The position numbers and the translations under genes are program-made. Below are positions 43,168-57,396 of a stretch of 64,000 nt of DNA, piece by piece (position 1 is the stretch's first letter; the number at the start of each line of letters is the position of its first letter). Source of the DNA: Panorpa germanica (lineage: Eukaryota; Arthropoda; Insecta; Mecoptera; Panorpidae); assembly GCA_963678705.1 (NCBI GenBank), contig OY783209.1, positions 18,337,311 to 18,401,310 of the forward strand, in the 5' to 3' direction. The notes under the pieces were generated by a model that was given only the letters and a program-made list of their open reading frames with translations, was not told the DNA's origin and did not search any database.

Positions 43168-44090
43168 ATAGAAATTCAGTGTGCCTTTGTTGATGTCCGG
43201 TGGCCAAGTGACCTTCAAAGAATTAGACCGGCAAAAACCTATAGGTACGTCTACTGCGCTATGGAGAACTATTTGCATTGTCGAACATTATTTTACAAAC
43301 CGATTACCGTTCCATGAAAAGGCAACTATCTAAAGGTTGTCCTCAGCGATCTGTAATGGGGCCTAAACTCTGGAACATGGCATTCGACGAGAACTGTGTT
43401 TCTCACTCGAAAGGTTGTGTAGACATATGTTTTGCCAACGATAATGTGATCCTTATCGGTGCAAATAGTACAGAAACCCTAGAAAGCCGTTCTCGACCTG
43501 CTATATATAAAATCTGTAGTTTCTTGAAGCTACAAAGCTACGAAACAAATACAGTAACAACGAATGATAAACTTGTAACACACCTTGCGCGTGTCACAAG
43601 GACGGAATAAAGCTTAAACTCGGCAACTATGCCGACACTATACAAGGGGGCATTTATGCTAATAGTTGTGTATTGTGCTTCAGCATGGTATTACAGGATC
43701 AATCTTCCAGATCTTCCATGCAAAGAACTATGTTATTGACGATGACGCGTTGTTGCAGAACTGTATCTACAGAAGTGGTGCAAGTGATATTTGGGACAAT
43801 TCCTTTAGATTTAAAAATCACTAATGCACTTACTCAAGTACAAATTACGCTAGAACTGAAAAAATCAAATTTTGATGATTTAAAATTAATGCGACAAATT
43901 ATGAGGATTTAAAGTTAATGCGGCTGTAGGATAAAAGTCTGGAGACGATACCAAATATATTGCCAAAGAGATGAATAAGCTCTGGCAAGACAGATGGGAC
44001 TTAATACAAAAAGGAAGACCTACATACTGGTTTACAAGGACGTTAATATTGCTTTGCAACACAAGTGGTTCCTATCTACTATGTGTGTGA
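43168..44090 (+). pseudogene. R1-clade RT relic, unit 9
   Basis: Near-copy of unit 4 at 7896 bp distance (GPKLWN, lost ATGA overlap, no 12-bp palindrome). Confidence 0.74.
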
Positions 44091-44742
44091 TCGGCTCCTA
44101 CTACTTTAGGTAAAAAAAGTGATTAAAAGTGAGAAATTAATTATGGAAAAAAATTAAATAAATTATATGAATACTTTTTCAAACGAAAAGTATTTAAGTT
44201 TGTTTTAAATTTGTGTTAATTTACCCTAAACAAAGTGTTTTTACAAAAGTTTGACAGTTGAAAACCAGTGTTAAAAACGAATTTTTCATTACGCGTACAC
44301 GCGGTCTTATAAACATAACCTCAAATTTGTAACTTTGATGTTTGATATAAGACATTAATAAGTGCGATAGACAAAAAAAAGTGATAATAATTAGGTTAGT
44401 GTTAGTGCTAAAACATCAAGTGGTTTAAAATTCAAGAAATCTGTAGAGATATATAAGGAAGACCTCATATAAACACTACAAATATACGGAAGACAAAAAG
44501 TTGCCGCCCACTATCAAGTAAGTCGAATAACATTAACTATAAATAATATTAAAACACAAGAATTAGTTTATATAAATGCGTGTTTTAAATAATAATGAGA
44601 GTGTATTAATTGTTATAAGTGATTAAGTGAACAATATATGCGGTTTTCTTGGAAATAGTGATTGATCGTTCATGAACATTCAATGGTAACAAACAAATGG
44701 TAAGTAAGTAGGCATAAGTACAAGTATGTATATGAGATATTT

Positions 44743-45677
44743 ATAGAAATTCAGTGTGCCTTTGTTTATGTCCGGTGGCCAAGTGACCTTCAAAGAATTA
44801 GACCGGCAAAAACCTATAAGTACGTCTACTGCGCTATGGAGAACTATTTTCATTGTCGAACATTATTTTACAAACCGATTACCGTTCCATGAAAAGGCAA
44901 CTATCTAAAGGTTGTCCTCAGCGATCTGTAATGGGGCCTGAGCTCTGGAACATGGTATTTGACGAGAACTGTGTTTCTTACTCGAAAGGTTGTGTAGACA
45001 TATGTTTTGCCAACGATAATGTGATCCTTATCGGTGCAAATAGTACAGAAACCCTAGAAAGCCGTTCTCGACCTGCTATATATAAAATCTGTAGTTTCTT
45101 GAAGCTACAAAGCTACGAAACAAATACAGTAACAACGAATAATAAACTTGTAACACACCTTGCGCGTGTCACAAGGACGGAATGAAGCTTTAACTCGGCA
45201 ACTATGCCGACACTATACAAGGGGGCATTTATGCTAATAGTTGTGTATTGTGCTTCGGCATGGTATTGCAGGATCAATCTTCCAGATCTTTCATGCAAAG
45301 AACTATGTTATTGACGATGACGCGTTGTTGCAGAACTGTATCTACAGAAGTGGTGCAAGTTATATTGGGGACAATTCCTTTAGATTTAAAAATCACTCAT
45401 GCACTTACTCAAGTACAAATTACGCTAGAACTAAAAAAATCAAATTTTGATGATTTAAAATTAATGCGACAAATTTCGAGGATTTAAAGTTAATGCGGCT
45501 GTAGGATAAAAGTATGGAGACGATACCAAATATATTGCCAAAGAGATGAATGCATATATGCATAAGCTCTGGCAAGACAGATGGGACTTAATACAAAAAG
45601 GAAGACCTACGTATTGGTTTACAAGGACGTTATTATTGCTTTGCAACACAAGTGGTTTCTATCTACTATGTGTGTGA
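44743..45677 (+). pseudogene. R1-clade RT relic, unit 10
   Basis: Near-identical copy of unit 5 at 7896 bp distance, sharing TTTATGTCC for TTGATGTCC and the GCTTTAACT stop. Confidence 0.74.
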
Positions 45678-46328
45678 TCGGCTCCTGCTACTTTAGGTGA
45701 AAAAAGTGATTAAAAGTGAGAAATTAATTATGGAAAAAAATTAAATAAATTATATGAATACTTTTTCAAACGAAAAGTATTTAAGTTTGTTTTAAATTTG
45801 TATTAATTTACCCTAAACAAAGTGTTTTTACAAAAGTTTGACAGTTGGAAACCAGTGTTAAAAACGAATTTTTCATTACGCGTACACGCGGTCTTATAAA
45901 CATAACCTCAAGTTTGTAACTTTGATGTTTGATATAAGACATTAATAAGTGCGAAAGACAAAAAAAGTGATAATAATTAGGTTAGTGTTAGTGCTAAAAC
46001 ATCTAGTGGTTTGAAATTCAAGAAATCTGTAGAGATATATAAGGAATACCTCATATAAACACTACAAATATACGGAAGACAAAAGGTTGCCGCCCACTAT
46101 CAAGTAAGTCGAATAACATTAACTATAAATAATATTAAAACACAAGAATTAGTTTATATAAATGCGTGTTTTAAATAATAATGAGAGTGTATTAATTGTT
46201 ATAAGTGATTAAGTGAACAATATATGCGGTTTTCTTGGAAATAGTGATTGATCGTTCATAAACATTCAATGGTAACAAACAAATGGTAAGTAAGTAGGCA
46301 TAAGTACAAGTATGTATATGAGATATAT

Positions 46329-47251
46329 ATAGAAATTTAGTGTGCCTTTGTTGATGTCCGGTGGCCTAGTGACCTTCAAAGAATTAGACCGGCAAAAACC
46401 TATAGGTACGTCTACTGCGCTATGGAGAACTATTTGCATTGTCGAACATTATTTAACAAACCGATTACCGTTCCATGAAAAGGCAACTATCTAAAGGTTG
46501 TCCTCAGCGATCTGTAATGGGGCCTAAACTCTGGAACATGGCATTCGACGAGAACTGTGTTTCTCACTCGAAAGGTTGTGTAGACATATGTTTTGCCAAC
46601 GATAATGTGATCCTTATCGGTGCAAATAGTACAGAAACCCTAGAAAGCCGTTCTCGACCTGCTATATATAAAATCTGTAGTTTCTTGAAGCTACAAAGCT
46701 ACGAAACAAATACAATAACAACGAATGATAAACTTGTAACACACCTTGCGCGTGTCACAAGGACGGAATGAAGCTTAAACTCGGCAACTATGCTGACACT
46801 ATACAAGGGGGCATTTATGCTAATAGTTGTGTATTGTGCTTCGGCATGGTATTACAGGATCAATCTTCCAGATCTTCCATGCAAAGAACTATGTTATTGA
46901 CGATGACGCGTTGTTGCAGAACTGTATCTACAGAAGTGGTGCAAGTGATATTTGGGACAATTCCTTTAGATTTAAAAATCACTCATGCACTTACTCAAGT
47001 ACAAATTACGCTAGAACTAAAAAAATCAAATTTTGATGATTTAAAATTAATGCGACAAATTATGAGGATTTAAAGTTAATGCGGCTGTAGGATAAAAGTC
47101 TGGAGACGATACCAAATATATTGCCAAAGAGATAAATAAGCTCTGGCAAGACAGATGGGACTTAATACAAAAAGGAAGACCTACGTTTTAATTTACAAGG
47201 ACGTTAATATTGCTTTGCAACACAAGTGGTTCCTATCTACTATGTGTGTGA
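46329..47251 (+). pseudogene. R1-clade RT relic, unit 11
   Basis: Near-copy of unit 6 at 7896 bp distance; shares the ATTATTTAAC stop and the ACGTTTTAATTT change near the end. Confidence 0.74.
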
Positions 47252-47902
47252 TCGGCTCCTGCTACTTTAGGTGAAAAAAGTGATTAAAAGTGAGAAATTA
47301 ATTATGGAAAAAAATTAAATAAATTATATGAATACTTTTTCAAACGAAAAGTATTTAAGTTTGTTTTAAATTTGTGTTAATTTACCCTAAACAAAGTGTT
47401 TTTACAAAAGTTTGACAGTTGGAAACCAGTGTTAAAAACGAATTTTTCATTACGCGTACACGCGGTCTTATAAACATAACCTCAAGCTTGTAACTTTGAT
47501 GTTTGATATAAGACATTAATTAGTGCGAAAGACAAAAAAAGTGATAATAATTAGGTTAGTGTTAGTGCTAAAACATCAAGTGGTTTAAAATTCAAGAAAT
47601 CTGTAGAGATATATAAGGAAGACCTCATATAAACACTACAAATATACGGAAGACAAAAGGTTGCCGCCCACTATCAAGTAAGTCGAATAACATTAACTAT
47701 AAATAATATTAAAACACAAGAATTAGTTTATATAAATGCGTGTTTTAAATAATAATGAGAGTGTATTAATTGTTATAAGTGATTAAGGGAACAATATATG
47801 CGGTTTTCTTGGAAATAGTGATTGATCGTTCATGAACATTCAATGGTAACAAACAAATGGTAAGTAAGTAGGCATAAGTACAAGTATGTATATGAGATAT
47901 TT

Positions 47903-48837
47903 ATAGAAATTCAGTGTGCCTTTGTTGATGTCCGGTGGCCAAGTGACCTTCAAAGAATTAGACCGGCAAAAACCTATAGGTACGTCTACTGCGCTATGGA
48001 GAACTATTTTCATTGTCGAACATTATTTTACAAACCGAATACCGTTCCATGAAAAGGCAACTATCTAAAGGTTGTTCTCAGCGAACTGTAATGGGGCCTG
48101 AGCTCTGGAACATGGTATTCGACGAGAACTGTGTTTCTCACTCGAAAGGTTGTGTAGACATATGTTTTGCCAACGATAATGTGATCCTTATCGGTGCAAA
48201 TAGTACAGAAACCCTAGAAAGCCGTTCTCGACCTGCTATATATAAAATCTGTAGTTTCTTGAAGCTACAAAGCTACGAAACAAATTTAGAAACAACAAAT
48301 GATAAACTTGTAACACACCTTGCGCGTGTCACAAGGACGGAATGAAGCTTAAACTCGGCAACTCTGCTGACACTATACAAGGAGGCATTTATGCTAATAG
48401 TTGTGTATTGTGCTTCAGCATGGTATTACAGGATTAATCTTCCAGATCTTCCATGCAAAGAACTATGTTATTGACGATGACGCGTTGTTGCAGAACTGTA
48501 TCTACAGAAGTGGTGCAAGTGATATTGGGGACAATTCCTTTAGATTTAAAAATCACTCATGCACTTACTTAAGTAAAAATTACGCTAGAACTGAAAAAAT
48601 TAAATTTTGATGATTTAAAATTAATGCGACAAATTTCGAGGATTTAAAGTTAATGCGGCTGAAGGATAAAAGTCTGGAGACGATACCTAATATATTGCCA
48701 AAGAGATGAATGCATATATGCATAAGCTCTGGCAAGACAGATGGGACTTAATACAAAAAGGAAGACCTACGTATTAGTTTACAAGGACGTTAATATTGCT
48801 TTGCAACACAAGTGGTTCCTATCTACTATGTGTGTGA
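47903..48837 (+). pseudogene. R1-clade RT relic, unit 12
   Basis: Near-copy of unit 8 at 6322 bp distance (EYRS, GCSQRT, NLETT, GATTAATC stop); its own TATTAGTTT stop lies in the end domain. Confidence 0.74.
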
Positions 48838-49489
48838 TCGGCTCCTGCTACTTTAGGTGAAAAAAGTGATTAAAAGTGAGAAATTAATTATGGAAAAAAA
48901 TTAAATAAATTATATGAATACTTTTTTAAAGGAAAAGTATTTAAGTTTGTTTTAAATTTGTGTTAATTTACCCCTAAACAAAGTGTTTTTACAAAAGTTT
49001 GACAGTTGGAAACCAGTTTTAAAAACGAATTTTTTATTACGTGTACACGCGGTCTTATAAGCATAACCTCAAATTTGTAACTTTGATGTTTGATATAAGA
49101 CATTAATAAGTGCGATAGACAAAAAAAGTGATAATAATTAGGTTAGTGTTACTGCTAAAACATCAAGTGGTTTAAAATTCAAGAAATCTGTAGAGATATA
49201 TAAGGAAGACCTCATATAAACACTACAAATATACGGAAGACAAAAAGTTGCCGCCCACTATCAAGTAAGTCGAATAACATTAACTATAAATAATATTAAA
49301 ACACAAGAATTAGTTTATAGAAATGCGTGTTTTAAATAATAATAAGAGTGTATTAATTGTTATAAGTGATTAAGTGAACAATATATGCGGTTTTCTTCGA
49401 AATAGTGATTGATCGTTCATGAACATTCAATGGTAACAAACAAATGGTAAGTAAGTAGGCATAAGTACAAGTATGTATATGAGATATTT

Positions 49490-50412
49490 ATAGAAATTCA
49501 GTGTGCCTTTGTTGATGTCCGGTGGCCAAGTGACCTTCAAAGAATTAGACCGGCAAAAACCTATAGGTACGTCTACTGCGCTATGGAGAACTATTTTCAT
49601 TGTCAAACATTATTTTACAAACCGATTACCGTTCCATGAAAAGGCAACTATCTAAAGGTTGTCCTCAGCGATCTGTAATGGGGTTTGAGCTCTGGAACAT
49701 GGCATTCGACGAGAACTGTGTTTCTTACTCGAAAGGTTGTGTAGACATATGTTTTGCCAACGATAATGTGATCCTTATCGGTGCAAATAGTACAGAAACC
49801 CTAGAAAGCCGTTCTCGACCTGCTATATATAAAATCTGTAGTTTCTTTAAGCTACAAAGCTACGAAACAAATACAGTAACAACGAATGATAAACTTGTAA
49901 CACACCTTGCGCGTGTCACAAGGACGGAATGAAGCTTAAACTCGGCAACTATGCCGACACTATACAAGGGGGCATTTATGCTAATAGTTGTGTATTGTGC
50001 TTCGGCATGGTATTACAGGATCAATATTTTAGATCTTCCATGCAAAGAACTATGTTATTGACGATGACGCGTTGTTGCAGAACTGTATCTACAGAAGTGG
50101 TGCAAGTGATATTTAGGACAATTCCTTTAGATTTAAAAATCACTCATGCACTTACTCAAGTACAAATTACGCTAGAACTGAAAAAATCAAATTTTGATGA
50201 TTTAAAATTAAGGCGACAAATTATGAGGATTTAAAGTTAATGCGGCTGTAGGATAAGAGTCTGGAGACGATACCAAATATATTGCCAAAGAGATGAATAA
50301 GCTCTGGCAAGACAGATGGGACTTAATACAAAAAGGAAGACCTACGTATTGGTTTACAAGGACGTTAATATTGCTTTGCAACACAAGTGGTTCCTATCTA
50401 CTATGTGTGTGA
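49490..50412 (+). pseudogene. R1-clade RT relic, unit 13
   Basis: GFELWNMAF, CSFFKLQ and VQVIFRT variants; CAATATTTTAGATC in place of CAATCTTCCAGATC. Duplicated as unit 16. Confidence 0.74.
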
Positions 50413-51063
50413 TCGGCTCCTGCTACTTTAGGTGAAAAAAGTGATTAAAAGTGAGAAATTAATTATAGAAAAAAATTAAATAAATTATATAAATACTTTT
50501 TCAAACGAAAAGTATTTAAGTTTGTTTTAAATTTGTGTTAATTTACCCTAAACAAAGTGTTTTTACAAAAGTTTGACAGTTGGAAACCAGTGTTAAAAAC
50601 GAATTTTTCATTACGCGTACACGCGGTCTTATAAACATAACCTCAAGTTTGTAACTTTGATGTTTGATATAAGACATTAATTAGTGCGATAGACAAAAAA
50701 AGTGATAATAATTAGGTTAGTGTTAGTGCTAAAACATCAAGTGGTTTAAAATTCAAGAAATCTGTAGAGATATATAAGGAAGACCTCATATAAACACTAC
50801 AAATATACGGAAGACAAAAGGTTGCCGCCCACTATCAAGTAAGTCGAATAACATTAAATATAAATAATATTAAAACACAAGAATTAGTTTATATAAATGC
50901 GTGTTTTAAATAATAATGAGAGTGTATTAATTGTTATAAGTGATTGAGTGAACAATATATGCGGTTTTCTTAGAAAAAGTGATTGATCGTTCATGAACAT
51001 TCAATGGTAACAAACAAATGGTAAGTGAGTAGGCATAAGTACAAGTATGTATATGAGATATTT

Positions 51064-51998
51064 ATAGAAATTCAGTGTGCCTTTGTTGATGTCCGGTGGC
51101 CAAGTGACCTTCAAAGAATTAGACCGGCAAAAACCTATAGGTACGTCTACTGCGCTATGGAGAACTATTTTCATTGTCGAACATTATTTTACAAACCGAA
51201 TACCGTTCTATGAAAAGGCAACTATCTAAAGGTTGTTCTCAGCGATCTGTAATGGGGCCTGAGCTCTGGAACATGGTATTCGACGAGAACTGTGTTTCTC
51301 ACTCGAAAGGTTGTGTAGACATATGTTTTGCCAACGATAATGTGATCCTTATCGGTGCAAATAGTACAGAAACCCTAGAAAGCCGTTCTCGACCTGCTAT
51401 ATATAAAATCTGTAGTTTCTTGAAGCTACAAAGCTACGAAACAAATTTAGAAACAACAAATGATAAACTTGTAACACACCTTGCGCGTGTCACAAGGACG
51501 GAATGAAGCTTAAACTCGGCAACTCTGCCGACACTATACAAGGAGGCATTTATGCTAATAGTTGTGTATTGTGCTTCAGCATGGTATTACAGGATTAATC
51601 TTCCAGATCTTCCATGCAAAGAACTATGTTATTGACGATGACGCGTTGTTGCAGAACTGTATCTACAGAAGTGGTGCAAGTGATATTGGGGACAATTCCT
51701 TTAGATTTAAAAATCACTCATGCACTTACTTAAGTAAAAATTACTTTAGAACTGAAAAAATTAAATTTTGATGATTTAAAATTAATGCGACAAATTTCGA
51801 GGATTTAAAGTTAATGCGGCTGAAGGATAAAAGTCTGGAGACGATACCTAATATATTGCCAAAGAGATGAATGCATATATGCATAAGCTCTGGCAAGACA
51901 GATGGGACTTAATACAAATAGGAAGACCTACGTATTGGTTAACAAGGACGTTAATATTGCTTTGCAACACAAGTGGTTCCTATCTACTATGTGTGTGA
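51064..51998 (+). pseudogene. R1-clade RT relic, unit 14
   Basis: Unit-8-like (EYRS, NLETT, GATTAATC stop) but GCSQRS. The upstream frame is open from 51025 through motif A to KPNTVL. Confidence 0.74.
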
Positions 51999-52650
51999 TC
52001 GGCTCCTGCTACTTTAGGTGAAAACAGTGATTAAAAGTGAGAAATTAATTATGGAAAAAAATTAAATAAATTATATGAATACTTTTTTAAACGAAAAGTA
52101 TTTAAGTTTGTTTTAAATTTGTGTTAATTTACCCCTAAACAAAGTGTTTTTACAAAAGTTTGACAGTTGGAAACCAGTTTTAAAAACGAATTTTTTATTA
52201 CGTGTACACGCGGTCTTATAAGCATAACCTCAAATTTGTAACTTTGATGTTTGATATAAGACATTAATAAGTGCGATAGACAAAAAAAGTGATAATAATT
52301 AGGTTAGTGTTAGTGCTAAAACATCAAGTGGTTTAAAATTTAAGAAATCTGTAGAGATATATAAGGAAGACCTCATATAAACACTACAAATATACGGAAG
52401 ACAAAAGGTTGCCGCCCACTGTCAAATAAGTCGAATAACATTAACTATAAATAATATTAAAACACAAGAATAGGTTTATATAAATGCGTGTTTTAAATAA
52501 TAATGAGAGTGTATTAATTGTTATAAGAGATTAAGTGAACAATATATGCGGTTTTTTTGGAAATAGTGATTTATCGTTCATGAACATTCAATGGTAACAA
52601 ACAAATGGTAAGTAAGTAGGCATAAGTACAAGTATGTATATGAGATATTT

Positions 52651-53583
52651 ATAGAAATTCAGTGTGCCTTTGTTAATGTCCGGTGGCCAAGTGACCTTCA
52701 AAGAATTAGACCGGCAAAAACCTATAGGTACGTCTACTGCGCTATGGAGAACTATTTTCATTGTCAAACATTATTTTACAAACCGAATACCGTTCCATGA
52801 AAAGGCAACTATCTAAAGGTTGTTCTCAGCGAACTGTAATGGGGCCTGAGCTCTGGAACATGGTATTCGACGAGAACTGTGTTTCTCACTCGAAAGGTTG
52901 TGTAGACATATGTTTTGCCAACGATAATGTGATCCTTATCGGTGCAAATAGTACAGAAACCCTAGAAAGCCGTTCTCGACCTGCTATATATAAAATCTGT
53001 AGTTTCTTGAAGCAACAAAGCTACGAAACAAATACAATAACAACGAATGATAAACTTGTAACACCTTGCGCGTGTCAAAAGGACGGAATGAAGCTTAAAC
53101 TCGGCAACTATGCTGACACTATACAAGGGGGCATTTATGCTAATAGTTGTGTATTGTGCTTCGGCATGGTATTACAGGATCAATCTTCCAGATCTTCCAT
53201 GCAAAGAACTATGTTATTGACGATGACGCGTTGTTGCAGAACTGTATCTACAGAAGTGGTGCAAGTGATACTGGGGACAATTCCTTTAGATTTAAAAATC
53301 ACTCATGCACTTACTCAAGTACAAATTACGCTAGAACTGAAAAAATCAAATTTTGATGATTTAAAAGTAATGCGACAAATTTCGAGGATTTAAAGTTAAT
53401 GCGGCTGTAGGATAAAAGTCTGGAGACGATACCAAATATATTGCCAAAGAGATGAATGCATATATGCATAAGCTCTGGCAAGACAGATGGGACTTAATAC
53501 AAATAGGAAGACCTACGTATTGGTTTACAAGGACGTTAATATTGCTTTGCAACACAAGTGGTTCCTATCTACTATGTGTGTGA
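52651..53583 (+). pseudogene. R1-clade RT relic, unit 15 (frames fused)
   Basis: A 2-bp deletion (AACACCTTG for AACACACCTTG) joins the palm and thumb parts into one 210-codon frame (52761-53393), the longest RT frame in the array. The active-site motif is still FAND. The fusion is a chance repair of one old frameshift, not evidence of activity. Confidence 0.75.
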
Positions 53584-54234
53584 TCGGCTCCTGCTACTTT
53601 AGGTGAAAAAAGTGATTAAAAGTGAGAAATTAATTATGGAAAAAAATTAAATAAATTATATGAATACTTTTTTAAACGAAAAGTATTTAAGTTTGTTTTA
53701 AATTTGTGTTAATTTACCCTAAACAAAGTGTTTTTACAAAAGTTTGACAGTTGGAAACCAGTGTTAAAAACGAATTTTTCATTACGCGTACACGCGGTCT
53801 TATAAACATAACCTCAAATTTGTAACTTTGATGTTTGATATAAGACATAAATAAGTGCGATAGACAAAAAAAGTGATAATAATTAGGTTAGTGTTAGTGC
53901 TAAAACATCAAGTGGTTTAAAATTCAAGAAATCTGTAGAGATATATAAGGAAGACCTCATATAAACACTACAAATATACGGAAGACAAAAAGTTGCCGCC
54001 CACTATCAAGTAAGTCGAATAACATTAACTATAAATAATATTAAAACACAAGAATTAGTTTATATAAATGCGTGTTTTAAATAATAATGAGAGTGTATTA
54101 ATTGTTATAAGTGATTAAGTGAACAATATATGCGGTTTTCTTGGAAATAGTGATTGATCGTTCATGAACATTCAATGGTAACAAACAAATGGTAAGTAAG
54201 TAGGCATAAGTACAAGTATGTATATGAGATATTT

Positions 54235-55157
54235 ATAGAAATTCAGTGTGCCTTTGTTGATGTCCGGTGGCCAAGTGACCTTCAAAGAATTAGACCGGCA
54301 AAAACCTATAGGTACGTCTACTGCGCTATGGAGAACTATTTTCATTGTCAAACATTATTTTACAAACCGATTACCGTTCCATGAAAAGGCAACTATCTAA
54401 AGGTTGTCCTCAGCGATCTGTAATGGGGCCTGAGCTCTGGAACATGGCATTCGACGAGAACTGTGTTTCTTACTCGAAAGGTTGTGTAGACATATGTTTT
54501 GCCAACGATAATGTGATCCTTATCGGTGCAAATAGTACAGAAACCCTAGAAAGCCGTTCTCGACCTGCTATATATAAAATCTGTAGTTTCTTTAAGCTAC
54601 AAAGCTACGAAACAAATACAGTAACAACGAATGATAAACTTGTAACACACCTTGCGCGTGTCACAAGGACGGAATGAAGCTTAAACTCGGCAACTATGCC
54701 GACACTATACAAGGGGGCATTTATGCTAATAGTTGTGTATTGTGCTTCGGCATGGTATTACAGGATCAATATTTTAGATCTTCCATGCAAAGAACTATGT
54801 TATTGACGATGACGCGTTGTTGCAGAACTGTATCTACAGAAGTGGTGCAAGTGATATTTGGGACAATTCCTTTAGATTTAAAAATCACTCATGCACTTAC
54901 TCAAGTACAAATTACGCTAGAACTGAAAAAATCAAATTTTGATGATTTAAAATTAGGGCGACAAATTATGAGGATTTAAAGTTAATGCGGCTGTAGGATA
55001 AGAGTCTGGAGACGATACCAAATATATTGCCAAAGAGATGAATAAGCTCTGGCAAGACAGATGGGACTTAATACAAAAAGGAAGACCTACGTATTGGTTT
55101 ACAAGGACGTTAATATTGCTTTGCAACACAAGTGGTTCCTATCTACTATGTGTGTGA
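54235..55157 (+). pseudogene. R1-clade RT relic, unit 16
   Basis: Near-copy of unit 13 at 4745 bp distance, with GPELWN (not GFELWN) and VQVIFGT. Confidence 0.74.
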
Positions 55158-55808
55158 TCGGCTCCTGCTACTTTAGGTGAAAAAAGTGATTAAAAGTGAG
55201 AAATTAATTATGGAAAAAAATTAAATAAATTATATAAATACTTTTTCAAACGAAAAGTATTTAAGTTTGTTTTAAATTTGTGTTAATTTACCCTAAACAA
55301 AGTGTTTTTACAAAAGCTTGACAGTTGGAAACCAGTGTTAAAAACGAATTTTTCATTACGCGTACACGCGGTCTTATAAACATAACCTCAAGTTTGTAAC
55401 TTTAATGTTTGATATAAGACATTAATTAGTGCGATAGACAAAAAAAGTGATAATAATTAGGTTAGTGTTAGTGCTAAAACATCAAGTGGTTTAAAATTCA
55501 AGAAATCTGTAGAGATATATAAGAAAGACCTCATATAAACACTACAAATATACGGAAGACAAAAGGTTGCCGCCCACTATCAAGTAAGTCGAATAACATT
55601 AACTATAAATAATATTAAAACACAAGAATTAGTTTATATAAATGCGTGTTTTAAATAATAATGAGAGTGTATTAATTGGTATAAGTGATTGAGTGAACAA
55701 TATATGCGGTTTTCTTGGAAATAGTGATTGATCGTTCATGAACATTCAATGGTAACAAACAAATGGTAAGTGAGTAGGCATAAGTACAAGTATGTATATG
55801 AGATATTT

Positions 55809-56744
55809 ATAGAAATTCAGTGTGCCTTTGTTGATGTCCGGTGGCCAAGTGACCTTCAAAGAATTAGACCGGCAAAAACCTATAGGTACGTCTACTGCGC
55901 TATGGAGAACTATTTTCATTGTCGAACATTATTTTACAAACCGAATACCGTTTCATGAAAAGGCAACTATGTAAAGGTTGTTCTCAGCGATCTGTAATGG
56001 GGCCTGAGCTCTGGAACATGGTATTCGACGAGAACTGTGTTTCTCACTCGAAAGGTTGTGTAGACATATGTTTTGCCAACGATAATGTGATCCTTATCGG
56101 TGCAAATAGTACAGAAACCCTAGAAAGCCGTTCTCGACCTGCTATATATAAAATCTATAGTTTCTTAAAGCTACAAAGCTACGAAACAAATACAATAACA
56201 ACGAATGATAAAATTGTAACACACCTTGCGCGTGTCACAAGGACGGAATGAAGCTTAAACTCGGCAACTATGCTGACACTATACAAGGGGGCATTTATGC
56301 TAATAGTTGTGTATTGTGCTTCGGCATGGTATTACAGGATCAATCTTCCAGATCTTCCATGCAAAGAATTATGTTATTGACGATGACGCGTTGTTGCAGA
56401 ACTGTATCTACAGAAGTGGTGCAAGTGATATTGGGGACAATTCCTTTAGATTTAAAAATCACTCATGCACTTACTCAAGTACAAATTACGCTAGAACTGA
56501 AAAAATCAAATTTTGATGATTTAAAATTAATGCGACAAATTTCGAGGATTTAAAGTTAATGCGGCTGTAGGATAAAAGTCTGGAGACGATACCAAATATA
56601 TCGCCAAAGAGATGAATGCATATATGCATAAGCTCTGGCAAGACAGATAAGACTTAATACAAAAAAGGAAGACCTACGTATTGGTTTACAAGGACGTTAA
56701 TATTGCTTTGCAACACAAGTGGTTCCTATCTACTATGTGTGTGA
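55809..56744 (+). pseudogene. R1-clade RT relic, unit 17
   Basis: Mosaic: the 5' part is like unit 14 (4745 bp away; EYR, GCSQRS), the 3' part like unit 15 (NTITTND, no GATTAATC stop). This indicates exchange inside the unit. Confidence 0.74.
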
Positions 56745-57396
56745 TCGGCTCCTGCTACTTTAGGTGAAAAAAGTGATTAAAAGTGAGAAATTAATTATGG
56801 AAAAAAATTAAATAAATTATATGAATACTTTTTCAAACGAAAAGTATTTAAGTTTGTTTTAATTTTGTGTTAATTTACCCCTAATCAAAGTGTTTTTACA
56901 AAAGTTTGACAGTTAGAAACCAGCTTTAAAAACGAATTTTTTATTACGTGTACACGCGGTCTTATAAGCATAACCTCAAATTTGTAACTTTGATGTTTGA
57001 TATAAGACATTAATAAGTGCGATAGACAAAAAAAGTGATAATAATTAGGTTAGTGTTAGTGCTAAAACATCAAGTGGTTTAAAATTCAAGAAATCTGTAG
57101 AGATATATAAGGAAGACCTCATATAAACACTACAAATATACGGAAGACAAAAGGTTGCCGCCCACTATCAAGTAAGTCGAATAACATAAACTATAAATAA
57201 TATTAAAACACAAGAATTAGTTTATATAAATGCGTGTTTTAAATAATAATGAGAGTGTATTAATTGTTATAAGTGATTAAGTGAACAATATATGCGGTTT
57301 TCTTGGAAATAGTGATTTATCGTTCATGAACATTCAATGGTAACAAACAAATGGTAAGTAAGTAAGCATAAGTACAAGTATGTATATGAGATATTT

